This document shows positions 1-10,882 of a stretch of DNA of 35,394 nucleotides, in pieces. Made by a program: the position numbers and the translations under genes. The notes below the pieces were generated by a model. That model was given only the letters and a program-made list of their open reading frames with translations. It was not told the DNA's origin and did not search any database. Position 1 is the first letter of the stretch. Each line of letters opens with the position of its first letter. Source of the stretch: Dimargaris cristalligena (taxonomy: Eukaryota; Kickxellomycota; Dimargaritomycetes; Dimargaritales; Dimargaritaceae); contig JANBQC010000278.1 in the NCBI GenBank assembly GCA_027576995.1, forward strand, positions 1-35,394, given 5' to 3'.

Positions 1-285
1 ATGTTCTTCATCTTCCTAAACTAAAAATAGTTTGGCCGGGATATACTATTAGAGATTAAGCAGGCCCGGCCACAACATGGAGGAATAATCCAGAAGTCTG
101 GGCGAGGATATTAGTAGGTGCTAGATTTAGACAGAGACACGGTGGTCAGCAAATATGGAGGGATATAGTGGCAAATGTGGTTTATTGATATATTATGGAT
201 ATGCGGGATCACAAGTCCCAAGAGAGCTCAATATAAATGGACTCAGCGATAATTACATTTAAGTTTGCTTAAGAGACAGAATGTA

Positions 286-431
286 TATATGGGTGAGATG
301 CGGCCCAGCTGTATAAGGTTTTAAATGATACGTGTATGGGATAATATATGGGATATTTATTTTTAGCCTATAATATTCACTTCATCCAACGGATTTTTCG
401 TTGTACAGCTTGGTTGAACCTCTCCCATATA
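286..431 (+). repeat. MITE-like element, copy 1
   Basis: First of four copies of a ~145-bp dispersed repeat (others at 19267-19409 on the minus strand, 33715-33858 and 34122-34267). It begins near TATATGGGTGAG, runs through CAGCTGTATAAGGTTTTA, and ends TACAGCTTGGTTGAACCTCT followed by CCCATAT. The two ends are imperfect inverted repeats of about 30 bp, as expected of a non-autonomous DNA transposon. No coding capacity and no clear target-site duplication were seen. This copy is the most diverged in its left terminus. Confidence 0.6.
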
Positions 432-2315
432 CTTGAGCAACATTTGCTCGCCCAATCCCTACCAACTTCCCTTTATTGGTTCGGAAACGATGAAGGGATA
501 AATATCAGAAACGGTTTTCCCACGATGGTCGATTTATGGCCCGTCAACACCGACGATAGCAGTAACCACGCTGGACTCCATTGGCAAGATAGTCGCGTGA
601 CTGAGTTGCTCCTCGGATCATCCTTGAACGGAGTACTGAACGCAGATTTTCTGCTAGGCTGCTCTTCCCCGCTTGTCTCACCTAGATTCATACCTGTAAT
701 CCGATAGGCCTTCATGAAGGTCGAATACAGCTTGGCGTTTGGGGTCAACCTGCACCAGCCTAGTGGCAATTTTCCCCATCATTAATATTTACCTCGGATC
801 CGAGACGAAAACTGCTATTGAATAATTAGCGATAAATTAGAGCATTGGCTGGACTAGGCCGGGGAAATATGAAAGGGGTGTGCATTGGATATTATGCACC
901 CCTTATAATGTTAGAAATTCATTTCACTCATCCCGCTGATTCTATACCTTTGGCTATGCTGTTCCATATTCGGGAAGTCAGCTTATATCGTTTATTTTGT
1001 CAATCCAACTCAGGTATATCAGCCACGGACTTCTAGCAATGTCACTCGAGGTTCTTTCTCTCTTTGGGTACTCTGTTAAGTCGCAATTGGCAGACCTTGC
1101 GTTTACCCTCCGATGCGTAATTACAACGGCAAATATGAAGGCTGGGCTATATGTATTACGACGGTTATATTCGAACTATATACCAGCAACACCGACCGGA
1201 ACAACGGAGAAATTTCAAACTTCGAGGAAACCGCTGAATGTTCGTTATCATTTTTCTCTACTTTATCCTGGGAAGGCAACAGGGAACCGACCGTCGGAAG
1301 GAAGAGCTGGACAATCTATTAATAGAATGGAAAGTCCTGAAGTGATCCGGGGCATTCATTAAATCAAATTGAAACGGATGTGGAAATAGAGAAAATATAT
1401 ATACACGGCCAATCATTTTGGTGTATCGTAGAAAAAGAAGGGAGCAAGAGTGATATAGGACCCGATTTAGTATATAACGCCACTGTCGGGCTTTTAAGAA
1501 TTGGTTCTTGTAAAAACCGAAAGGGCTAACTGTGCTTTACCTACCCAGACACTGGGCAGCGTAAAGGGCATGGTGCTTCATAGACCAATTGCCTTGGTAT
1601 TTCAGCCTTGCCAAAGTAGTACGGTTCGCCCGCAGTGCTATTATCTCTGGACGACTCTGCCGAGTCATAAATGGCCGCTGACTAGAGCTCGCCTTGCACG
1701 TCCTTTTACTCATGTGGCTACGCAAAGTCGATAGTTTGTGGATAGTGAGCCAAGTGGCTAAAAGGGCGAAGGGAAAGGATATTTTTCTCACCAGGGTCCC
1801 GGCTAATTGTGGCGATTCTTATTACCCATAAATCAAAATGTAGCATCCAACCCAACTGGGCGAGTTAGGGATACCATATATTATTGGCCAATAGCCACCA
1901 AGTCGGTCGGGGGGCAGGCCAGTCCAATTATAATAATCTACACTCACCGGCATCAACAAGAAACCGAAAGGCAAAACGGTCTTTGTGCTATTGGGAGCCT
2001 TGAAAAAAAAATACCTTGGCTCCTCATTCTTGTGCCACTAACACTCGGGTACTTTTTTAATTTATTGAACGAACTCCCCTTCTCCTCCATCTCAGGAATT
2101 GTAAAGCTGGACCACGGCGATCGCAATATAAAATATGGCCATTTCCCTGTCATCTTTAATATCCATAGCAACTACTCTACCCTTAACCTCTACACCAGCT
2201 TAACCCTTTCCGGTGACTCCAACCCATCCTCCTTATTATATATATACCAAGTCGGGTGACATTATTTTTTCTCTATCCATTTATTTCACGGAAAGATTTT
2301 CAAGCTCTGTAAGCC
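432..2315. other. Gene-poor left flank with coding-like patches
   Basis: No complete gene can be supported. Several short stretches have protein-like composition: about 780-480 on the minus strand, 997-1362 and 1113-1322 on the plus strand, and 1501-1734 on the plus strand. None gives a full gene with start, splice sites and stop that I can defend. Frames change within each patch, so decayed genes, unresolved exons or chance are all possible. A TATA-like run (TATATATA, about 2235-2245) lies about 80 bp before the ATG at 2316 and could serve that gene. Confidence 0.3.
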
Positions 2316-3747
2316 ATGCGTTACCACAGCATCTGTCTGACCATCACTTTGGCTGTAGCGGTGAAGTACCTACCGGTGTCTCAGGGGGCGAGCTTTCTTC
2401 CCGGATTCATGCATTCAACGCCTAAAGAAACCTCAAGCAATCCCCAATTACTCGAAAATGAATGGAACGATGTTGTGGGTAGCGAGTCTAAAGCAGGTAG
2501 TGTTATAAAGCTCCGCCAGAAACGCTATAAAACGGTAAGTTGTGCCTACAATAATGCCACCCTCCAATTGTATACTACGTAATCTTGCCAGTAGACCAAC
2601 CAGCAGTGACTGACTGTTGATTTGAATAGATCCCAGGAGCTAACTTCCTCTACGCTATCGAATGCCCTATACTGTCACCATTGGTTTGTGGACCGGGTTT
2701 CTAATATGATTGCAGGCTGTGGACATTATCCCTGAGGTTTATAGCGTGCTAGATATCCTTAGCTCCGAGGCAAAGACGAATGAATATTTTGGCCGGATCC
2801 TGCCATTGATCGACACCCTCATTCGGCCCTGCTTTTTCGAGGTCTACCTTTACGGACCTCTGCAAGCGCTCGGCTACCCACACTTCGGCAAGCCAATGGA
2901 AGGACGGTTGGTTCACCCTCCGGCCGTTGCAAGTAACCCGGAGTTAAAGAAGGCCGTGGAGTCTCTACACAACGAGCTTCAATCATCCGGAAATATGGAT
3001 TTTACCATGTCCGTAACCAACGAAGGTGAGCGAAACTTGTTCACGAGTACCTTTTGGCCGCTGGAAACCATGGCCCGAAAAAATATGCTCAAGCAAATAG
3101 TTCAGCTCATCAAGATTCTGCAATCCGAAACCTTTGTGGATGCCTTCGACCGCCAACTGCCGCCGTGGGTGCCCGAACGATTTCTTCAGCTTTCCCAGTT
3201 GGTGGACAGGACTCTTACTACGGTCTCCCAACGTAATAGCGCTTCCAACCGAATGGTTGAGTTTAACGGAGCCAATCGCTTGAAGGATATTCAGGCCTGG
3301 TTCGAGAGCACCATCACCGAGCATACTCTATTTACGTTGGCCCGAGCCGACTCCAAAACCCCTGAAACACTGATCAAGGCCCTGGCCGAACTGGGGGGGC
3401 TCTCCAATCACCTGGCCGAATATAGCTTCTATAGTCTACGAGTAGCAGTAGCGTATGGCGCTCAATCCAATCAAGATAATTTGGCGGCCGCCATTATGAG
3501 GGATCCGGCCACTTTGGAACGCATCTGCAGTTGTCCTATGGAGGGTGGACTGAAGAATCTGCAAGCCACCCTGTGTAGAGGGAACCCAAATTTGCCTCCC
3601 CAAAAAGCACAGTGTGAATACTTTTCAATGGTGGGTGGTTTGGCCTTGGATTTAAATGTTAATGGTCAATTAATTCATCGCTATTACCATGCGATGCCGG
3701 ATTCCGTGCGCAACCAAGCTTACCCGCCTTCAGCCAACTCTTACTAA
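2316..3747 (+). CDS. Predicted secreted protein, unknown function
   Basis: Spliced gene. Exon 1 (2316-2534, 73 codons) starts with a signal-peptide-like segment: a positively charged start, then a hydrophobic run over residues 6-22. It ends at a consensus donor (ACG|GTAAGT). The last exon (2716-3747) follows a good branch point and acceptor (CTAAT, then ATTGCAG). A single intron 2535-2715 keeps the frame and gives about 416 residues. Alternatively an 18-codon microexon (2630-2683) between a 95-nt and a 32-nt intron also keeps frame and gives 434. The mature part is mostly helical-looking, with a few cysteines near the C-terminus and no further membrane segment. I recognise no family. The long open frame with GC-rich codon choice makes it a real gene; the function is unknown. 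Confidence 0.7.
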
Positions 3748-6489
3748 GTCAATTCAGCTGAAGTTTTTCCTTTCCTATATATATTTCTATCCGGATAACC
3801 TTTACTCTCTCTTTATATATGTACCATTATATACCTGTCTTATACGATTCACCATTTTGGTTGTTAGTGCGGACTTTCCTCGATACTACCATGATCTGGC
3901 TATAGCCAAGGGTTGCTTACTTTTCGTATATTTTACTAGTTTAATGCAATATTCCTTAGGACACCTCGTTTATAGTGAATGTACCTTTCTTCTATAATGT
4001 CGACTACGAGCCAGCCTATAAAAGTAAAATAAACCCTGTTAAACCACAACAATTCTATTGGTATTATGTGGTGAATAATATTTTACAATTATGTTGCAAT
4101 TATTAAACTACATTGATTTAAGTAACGACTGTCGAGCATCGCTAATTTCCGAGACAAACCTAACAAAATATATTGACACTATATCTACTAAATTAATTAA
4201 CAAGCTATTTACATAACAGCAGATGGAATTTAAACTGCACATTTATATATTCTATAGCCAACTTCCTCCTTTTTTGGCTAATACTACCTGATTTCGGGGA
4301 TTCTTGCAATTTATGGAGCACAGCCGTAGGGATATATTTACCCATGATTCTTCGCGGTGAAATACACAGCGCCTGCCCTCCCCCTTCCCCATAGCACCCC
4401 ACCTTTTCATATAGCCTATAACATACGCCCCATAGGTACTATAACAGTTTTGTGAACCATACCTGACCATTCTGGAATTTCCCCGCCCATACTATTTATT
4501 TTCCTCATCAAGTCCCATAACAATCGAAACACTTACAAATGTTGGAAATACTAAACAAATATCAATAAAGCTGTATAGAAGGGGATAAAGCAGCTAGAGG
4601 ACAGTAGGTGCCTCCAGGTGGTTGGTTTCATTGAATAGGTTAGTTGGCGGGGGACGGTTTAATTGGCTAAAATGAGAGGACAAAGAATAACTAAATAAAC
4701 TAACATAACTGGTCAGAAATAGGGGATAATAATAGACCCGTTAGAACATATATTTTAAAAAAAAGTCATCAGCACGAACATCTAGGAGGACGGAGTGTTA
4801 TATTTGTCAGTAATTATTGGAGATAACTAGCAAGTGGACGGGTTAAATCGCCGGTGTTCCACAGCCACCCGCCCGAGGCCTTGGACCCCCCGTTACTATT
4901 GCCCGCGGCAAAGGTCGGGGTATACCGCCTATACCCCAAAATATCAGCAACAATGATCGTAACCAATTTAGAGTAGGGTGGCGCACCAAGTGACTCGTGA
5001 CTAATTCCACAAACATCACCGGAATATTGCTACCGTTGGGTTCCGACTTCGTGGCACTAGGTTTAGAGATGCGGGAGGGGGGTTGGGCTCCATTTCTAAG
5101 TGACCTGATTGGTATTGATGGGAGCGGTGCTTGACTGGCAGGAGGGATAGGGTGTGTTAGCCGGATAGAAGCAGTAAGGTCGACGAGGGTCTTCATAGTT
5201 GTGGTGGGATCAGTCAAGCGTATCAAATATCAACGAGAATATCCGGTATTTTTTTACGAATATATTGATTACGAATCCATTTGTCCGGTCGTATTGTAGA
5301 ATGGTCAAAGAATTAAAAGAGTGATAGACTAAACACAGTCGACTGTCTCGAAGTGAGGGGCACAAAGGAGTTGTTTTGAGATTTCAGATTCCATTTCCAA
5401 CGTCACATAGTTTCCATACATCTGCCATAATACATGGTCGTTTAACAAAATTGACAGCTCGTAAACTAGGGTAGGCGGTTTTTCCAAATGCTCGTAAACC
5501 TCAACATGAATAGGTCATTTTCATCCGAATTTCTCGAAAAGCGCTGGTTTCATCCTACTGCACATCAGTTATGCTGATAGCCGAGCTCTATATCTTACTG
5601 GTGGACTGTTCGACGGAACCACTACTACCTCGCCTTGATATTATTGTAGGCCCTAAATTTCAAATTTAATATATTATAGTTCCCCACTAAGTCAGCCATT
5701 TATGAGTAGTGGCGCGTTTCCTGAGGCAGGGGACATCGCCTCTAGAGACACGCCCATCCCCCAACCAGGTGTATCCTTTTCGGGGGTAAGAATTGGACTA
5801 GTTGAGTACTAGTTGCAACCCTGTAATCGACAGCACTTAAATGGTCCCTAATAGAGGCAGATAACTCGTGTTTTTGACCTTAGAGAGGAGCCCACATAAT
5901 ACTTAACTGCGCGAACTGAATTGAAACGGGTCAGTAAAGCACTAATTTAGCGGATGGAGATGCTCATGACAGTTTGCACTGACGAATTTGATTACATCTT
6001 CTATGCCATCAACATTCGACCAAGGCAATCTAGCAACACTAACTTATGGTCAGGCTACAGTAGCGGATTTTACGTGGGAGGGTTTATGGCTTCGTTACCG
6101 TGGTTCTGTATACATAAAAGTGTACAGAATATCATTTAGAAACTAGTGTGACAATCAACGGACCTAGATATGGTAAAAGGTTAGAAACAAATTTACGAGG
6201 ATAAAAAGGGCCCTAAAAAGAAAATATAAGATCAAAATTGAACTATTGTAAAATGTGGCTGTATGTGCAAAAAAGTTGGGAGTCGGGCGAAAACAAGGTT
6301 GGCCAAAATAATGAATGGATACGCGTATAATTAGCCGGAAACACTGACCAAATATAAGTGAGTGAGTGAGGTAAGGCTATGAAAAGTAAGGGGGGGGTGT
6401 CCAAAACCAAGTAGTATTAATTACGACGACAAAGGCTCCGGAATTAATTGGTAGAACATACGCTAAAAAAGTACGAGGTCAGACCAAAA
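3748..6489. other. AT-rich intergenic region
   Basis: About 2.7 kb, mostly AT-rich. The 3' end of the upstream gene lies at its left edge and the 3' end of the DEK-like gene at its right edge. Apart from the weak ORF at 4843-5196 I see no RNA gene, repeat copy or convincing exon. The short ORF at 5954-6139 has no supporting features. Confidence 0.5.
4843..5196 (-). CDS. Doubtful small ORF with possible membrane segment
   Basis: A 117-codon frame beginning at ATG 5196 and ending in TAA at 4843. The stretch is more GC-rich than its surroundings. The product would be Pro/Ser/Arg-rich, with one hydrophobic run (LLLIFWGIGGI, about residues 81-91) and a basic Gly-rich tail. No family is recognised. 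No promoter or splice signals were identified, and the frame stays open upstream to 5226 without another ATG. It could be a lineage-specific gene or a chance ORF. Confidence 0.2.
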   Translation of the reverse strand: MKTLVDLTASIRLTHPIPPASQAPLPSIPIRSLRNGAQPPSRISKPSATKSEPNGSNIPVMFVELVTSHLVRHPTLNWLRSLLLIFWGIGGIPRPLPRAIVTGGPRPRAGGCGTPAI

Positions 6490-8991
6490 TTATAGAGCGC
6501 CGATACCCGCACTCAAGGCATCAATTTCGGCATCGATCCACGCATTGACCTGGGTAATACGATCCGTGACCTGCCGAGTCAAACTAGAGTCGGCTTCACT
6601 TTTAAGCTGACCAAGCAGCTGGTTCCGGATTTCCTTGGTCGTCAACTCAGTCGGGTCTACCGGGGTACTGCGCACCAATTGCCGGATACGGTCCTTGATG
6701 GAATCAGCCACCGATGCAGCCAGGGGCTCCAAGGACGTGGCCATAGTTGAGATGGGCACCAGGGGGTCGGTCACTTTGTCATCAATAATGGCCGTAGTAG
6801 TAGTAGGCAGCTCCAGACCCGGGGCGACATTATGAGTGGGGGTAGCTTTGACGGTCGAGGTAGCTTCACCAACCTGAGGAGCAAAGTCAAAAGCGAGCGA
6901 CACATCGTTCACCTTGGGCTCCACGCCGAAGGAAATTTTGGACGACGGGGAAGTCACAGTGGGGATAGCGGCTGAGGTAGTCGGAGGGGGAGTCGATGCC
7001 GTAGGGGCGGCGGCAGTATTCTCTTCGACGGGGAGGTCTTTAGCCGGGGTTTCCTGGGTATCCTTCTCCTCCTCGGGTTCGGAAATCGTGGGCGGGGAAT
7101 GGTCGACCTCCATGGTAGTTTCGGTCGTTTCGGTCACGGAAACGATGGTGGGGCCCTGGTTCACGTCGGCCACGGATTGGGCAATTTCCTGGGCAATGAC
7201 ACTGCTGTTGACGTCGTCGTTGGCGGGATCGGAATCGGCTAGACCATCAGCTTCGGTATTATCCACGGCGGGGGAGGTGACCTCCGGGGTGATCGTAGTG
7301 GCATGGGATAAAGTGGAGGGCTTCACCGCTGGTTCAGGGGATTGCTGAGACGCCTCGGCTTCCTTCGCGGGAGCAACCTCGGTTTTAGGTTCCGTAGGAC
7401 CTGCCTTGGGACTGGCCAAGGGCGAGGTCTTGGACGTGTTGGGAGTGACGAATCCATTGCGAATGGTGGTTTCCTGCGAATCCAGAGGCTCTGATTTCTT
7501 GGTATTGAGGGCGGCAGTATCAGTGGGGTCGACCAATAGGTCAGGAGTAGCATCCGTCGACTTCTTGACTAGGCTAGGGATCTCATCCACAGATGTGATG
7601 AGGGCGGCGGCAGTGGCAAAATCCGGCTCAGCAGAGGTGGCCTTGGGGGTGGATTCCACAGCTTTAGGCGTAGGCTCGACCGACTCCACGGTAGTTTCCA
7701 CCGCAGTAGCCGTAGCGGTTTCCTCAACTAAGGGCTTGCCATTAGTAGCCGACTTGGCCGACGGGATATCCTCGTTGGTTTCCTCGCTGGCGATGGTAGT
7801 GATGGTTTCGGTAAGAGTGGTCGACTCCGGGGCACTCTTCTCCGGCTCGTTGGAGGCCTCGGGAACCGGGGTAGCCTCGACATCCATGGTATCAGCCGAT
7901 GAATTTTCCTCGGTCTTGGTCGACTTGGCAGGCGCCAGCCGACGTTTCTTACCCGCGGGCGTCTTCACTTCATCCCGGGCGGCGGAGTCGCTCTTTTTGG
8001 GAATGGGTTCAGCGACGGGGCCGGCGGTAGCCTTGCGTTTAGGGGTCCGACTGGGAGTAGCCGGGACGACTTTGGTCGGCCGCTTCTTGGTGGGGGTTTC
8101 CATAACCTCGGACGCATCCTCGTCCATGGTATCCTCATGAGCGGTCGACTCCTCATCGCCATCATCATCATCATCGTGGCCATCCGCCTCGGCTTCGTCT
8201 TCATCCGAGATGTCATCTTCACTGTCGACAAACTCCTTGGATGCGGGGCGACGCGAGCGAGCGGATGGGGACCGGGGAGTAGCGGATTTACGCTTCGAGG
8301 CTGCATCCGCCTTGGCCTTGGCCTTCTCCTTGACGGACTTCTTCTTGGCGGCTATGGCCGTGGCCCGACTGGCCTTATCCGTCTTCTCGGGGCGCAGGAG
8401 GAAGCGCACCACCGCTTCCACCTTTTCTTCCTTGGTCCGCGGCAGCGTCAGGCTGAACAAGCGAATGACGTCGGCCAGGTGACCGACGGTCCATTTTTCT
8501 AGACGGCTGTGGAAGTGGCGGTAGGTGTCAGTTTCCTGGAGGCTCTGCAGGAGGTCGTTGTCGTCGGCGGTGTTGGCAAGGTCGTAGAAGGCGGTCACAT
8601 CCACGTTGGCCAGCTGCTCCAGATCCATACCCTTGAAGTCCCGCAGGTTGCTCTTGAACTCATTGTGGGCCCCCAGGCGGTTGTAAATAACCCGGTGGAG
8701 ACTGTGGAGCAGATCGTCGGAGTTTTTGGTCTTGAGGAGTTTGGCAAACGACGTCCATTCGCGCAGGGGAATGCCGTGGCCGGCGGGAATGGCCCGAAGG
8801 GAGCGTTTGGTGGAAGGCGTACCCAGTTCACCCGTGGGAGTGAATGAGGGCTGGCGGGTCCCGGAAGTAAGGGAGCCCTCGTAGCGCTCCACTTGTTTGG
8901 GAGTGCGTGTACGCGTAGCCCGCGGGGTGTACTCGGCCTTGATACGGTTCTTGGTAGTATCAGCTGCCTTTGCGGCGGTGGGCTTCGTCAT
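6490..8991 (-). CDS. DEK-like chromatin-associated protein
   Basis: Single-exon, 833 residues. Residues about 66-204 match the DEK core: GHGIPLREW, then SLHRVIYNRLG, then NLRDFKGM, and finally a SAP-like helix pair (VGHLADVIRLFSL ... KVEAVVRFLLRP). Human DEK has the corresponding order of Gly-x-Gly-x-Leu, LHRLLYNRPG-like and SAP-box segments. A Lys/Arg-rich nuclear-localisation-like region (210-250) and an acidic block (255-290) follow. The C-terminal 77 residues (757-833) form helices resembling the DEK_C domain (TTKEIRNQLLGQL, TDRITQVNAWID). In between lie about 460 Thr/Pro/Ala/Glu-rich, probably disordered residues, making it more than twice the length of animal DEK (about 375). DEK proteins bind structured DNA and histones and influence chromatin topology; a nuclear role is inferred. 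The start is the first ATG of the frame. Confidence 0.8.
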   Translation of the reverse strand: MTKPTAAKAADTTKNRIKAEYTPRATRTRTPKQVERYEGSLTSGTRQPSFTPTGELGTPSTKRSLRAIPAGHGIPLREWTSFAKLLKTKNSDDLLHSLHRVIYNRLGAHNEFKSNLRDFKGMDLEQLANVDVTAFYDLANTADDNDLLQSLQETDTYRHFHSRLEKWTVGHLADVIRLFSLTLPRTKEEKVEAVVRFLLRPEKTDKASRATAIAAKKKSVKEKAKAKADAASKRKSATPRSPSARSRRPASKEFVDSEDDISDEDEAEADGHDDDDDGDEESTAHEDTMDEDASEVMETPTKKRPTKVVPATPSRTPKRKATAGPVAEPIPKKSDSAARDEVKTPAGKKRRLAPAKSTKTEENSSADTMDVEATPVPEASNEPEKSAPESTTLTETITTIASEETNEDIPSAKSATNGKPLVEETATATAVETTVESVEPTPKAVESTPKATSAEPDFATAAALITSVDEIPSLVKKSTDATPDLLVDPTDTAALNTKKSEPLDSQETTIRNGFVTPNTSKTSPLASPKAGPTEPKTEVAPAKEAEASQQSPEPAVKPSTLSHATTITPEVTSPAVDNTEADGLADSDPANDDVNSSVIAQEIAQSVADVNQGPTIVSVTETTETTMEVDHSPPTISEPEEEKDTQETPAKDLPVEENTAAAPTASTPPPTTSAAIPTVTSPSSKISFGVEPKVNDVSLAFDFAPQVGEATSTVKATPTHNVAPGLELPTTTTAIIDDKVTDPLVPISTMATSLEPLAASVADSIKDRIRQLVRSTPVDPTELTTKEIRNQLLGQLKSEADSSLTRQVTDRITQVNAWIDAEIDALSAGIGAL

Positions 8992-9563
8992 GGTGACACG
9001 AGAAAACGAAGTGGGGGTGGGGTAAGATGGGAAAGAACCGGTGGGACAGGGTCGGTCAAATGAGAGTCGGACTGACCGAAGGTAGCGAAAATGGAAGCCA
9101 ATTAACTAAGCAATGGAGAAGGGGGCTGATCGCACTACTATGAGGAGCAAAGTTCCGAGGTCTATAAAGGGATGGGTAAAGAGTGGAAGAAAGGAGGAAA
9201 GAGAAACAGGGGAGGGGGTAAAAGAAGGGTCGCTAGGCAAGACTAGTCGAGCGAAACACGAACCACAGCAGCCAAAACGCGTTTAATACACGGCGATACA
9301 ATAGTATGCAAGACACGCAACAAGTTAACTAACCAGCAGAAAAAAGGCAGATTGCGAAAAAAAAGGAACGCGGTGCGGCTCGACTGCTTAGGCTCTCAGT
9401 AAAGGCCAGGGGGCGAGTGGGGGACTAAATACGGGGAGGGGGCTTCGTCGAAGCAGTGGCAGTGATTACGGTCTGAGAATATAATTATAACTGTAAAATA
9501 ATAATGTAATAGAATATAAACAGGTGATGGAAATAACCAACAAGAGCAAGCCGGAAAACGGGG
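8992..9563. promoter_or_regulatory. Upstream region of the DEK-like gene
   Basis: Non-coding stretch holding the promoter of the DEK-like gene (reading leftward) and the 3' end of the small spliced gene to its right. On the minus strand a TTTATAGA motif lies about 175 bp before the DEK ATG and could act as a TATA element. The region is purine-rich on the plus strand, that is pyrimidine-rich on the transcribed sense strand, like other 5' regions in this window. Confidence 0.35.
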
Positions 9564-10298
9564 CTAGGCAGGACCATTGAGGTCCTTTAAGGGAAAAGGG
9601 GAGGTGATGGGAAAGGCACTGGAGGAAACTGGTGTAGTTAGCCGGCTAAGACACGCGCCTGAAACCATCGCGTACTAATGGCATTAGAGCCCGCCTTGGT
9701 CTCTCTCCCATTCGCTAGGATCGGAGCTTACCTGGAGGGTTCCGCCCCATATAATTTGACCTGTAATAGTGGATGTCTCTCGTTAATGACGATACCCGCA
9801 ACTACCTCGCCATCATTCTGGAGGGTCATTGAAACCGCCGCGTGGATGACGGCTCTGCTGCTGTTCTCACCCACAAATAAACCTATTTGGCGGTGCATAA
9901 GGGCTACACTTAGTTACCCACCTACCTAGCTGAAGGGGGGGGTTGTCCTGACCCTTAATACCATAATGCCAGGGTAGATTTTGAAGCGGACCTGCGGTCA
10001 TCCCGGGAGCCTCTCTCTCTCTCTCTCTCTCTCTCCCCTCTCAGCCCAATAAACTATACAGTCGATAATGCGGTCGGTGTGTCACAGGTCGGGTAGGTTA
10101 GTAACCGGCCAGGGGAAACGGATTGGCACGGTCACGGGACGGGGTCGCCTTCGGGCGGATGAGTGCGACGTTAAAGGGGCCATCCAGAGGGGCATATAAT
10201 ATTGACTATCTCGAAAACGAGAGAAAGAGAAATAAAGAAGAGAGAAGAAGAGAGACATGGATAGGCCAGGCCCCGAGTCCCACGAGCAGGGCAATCAT
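9564..10298 (-). CDS. Small four-exon gene, unknown function
   Basis: Found by reading splice phase rather than from a long ORF. Proposed exons on the minus strand: 10298-10257, 10205-10106, 9882-9732 and 9618-9564, about 115 residues in total. Exons 2 and 3 have strong protein-like composition (for example APLDGPFNVALIRPKATPSR and VVAGIVINERHPLLQVKLYG). Exon 3 ends at a consensus donor (CCAG|GTAAGC). Exon 4 follows a pyrimidine-rich acceptor (TTTCCTCCAG) with CTAAC upstream, and exon 2 follows a strong polypyrimidine tract ending GATAG. All junction phases agree. The first exon, which would give a hydrophobic start MIALLVGLGAW, is the weakest part because its donor is poor (GTCTCT); the true N-terminus may lie elsewhere. 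An alternative acceptor at 9629 would give a C-terminal membrane segment. No family recognised. Confidence 0.5.
10011..10035. repeat. (CT)n microsatellite
   Basis: Uninterrupted CT dinucleotide run of about 12 units. It falls inside the second intron (10105-9883) proposed for the small minus-strand gene. Confidence 0.9.
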
Positions 10299-10882
10299 AC
10301 TGCGCAGGCCAGCATTCAGTCTTCCTGGTTGCACTATTGACGAGCCATCGTGACTCGTTCTCTCGTGTAGTAGGACCGCCACCGTCTATGCGAATGAATG
10401 AAGTGCGCATACAATCCATCCGCTTGCTTGTATGCATGCCCATCCACCGCCTGCTCAGCCGTGGGGATTGCCTTGTCATGTATGTATATATATATATATA
10501 ATCAGTGTCCTGCCTGCCTCTGCTATCGACCCAAGTCTTGTCTATGCATGTACATTGAACCCGCTGTTCTATTCCTGTGTTTATCCAAGCTACGCAACCC
10601 TTTTTCCCGCCTCTTCCCTTCCCTTTAGTAATTTTCGCTTGACCTTATTCCCCACCGACTCGGACCACGTATCTCGCTTGAGTGGGTGTGCCTGTTTGGA
10701 ACTTACTTCCTTTTGCCCCTTATCATTTTTGTTGGTTTTGTCCTCTCTCTCCTTGCCTTCTCCCCTTGCCGCATACTCTTTCTCTCTTACTGCTTCTCTG
10801 TTCGCATCTCTCTCCCGCCAGTTCGTCTATAGCCCAATTCAGCCAAGCCAAGCCCTCTTGTGACTAGTCCCCCGGCATTGCC
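10299..10882. promoter_or_regulatory. Divergent promoter region
   Basis: Separates the small minus-strand gene from the alkaline phosphatase on the plus strand. It holds a TA-dinucleotide run at about 10487-10501 and, over about 10560-10860, a strongly C+T-rich stretch immediately before the alkaline phosphatase ATG. Pyrimidine-rich 5' regions are common in fungal promoters and leaders. Both genes may share this region; that is inferred from position only. Confidence 0.4.

Noticed and set aside
7406..8140. Long plus-strand frame inside the DEK-like gene
   Set aside because: Low-complexity Val/Ser/Gly translation is the antisense shadow of the Thr/Ala/Glu-rich linker.
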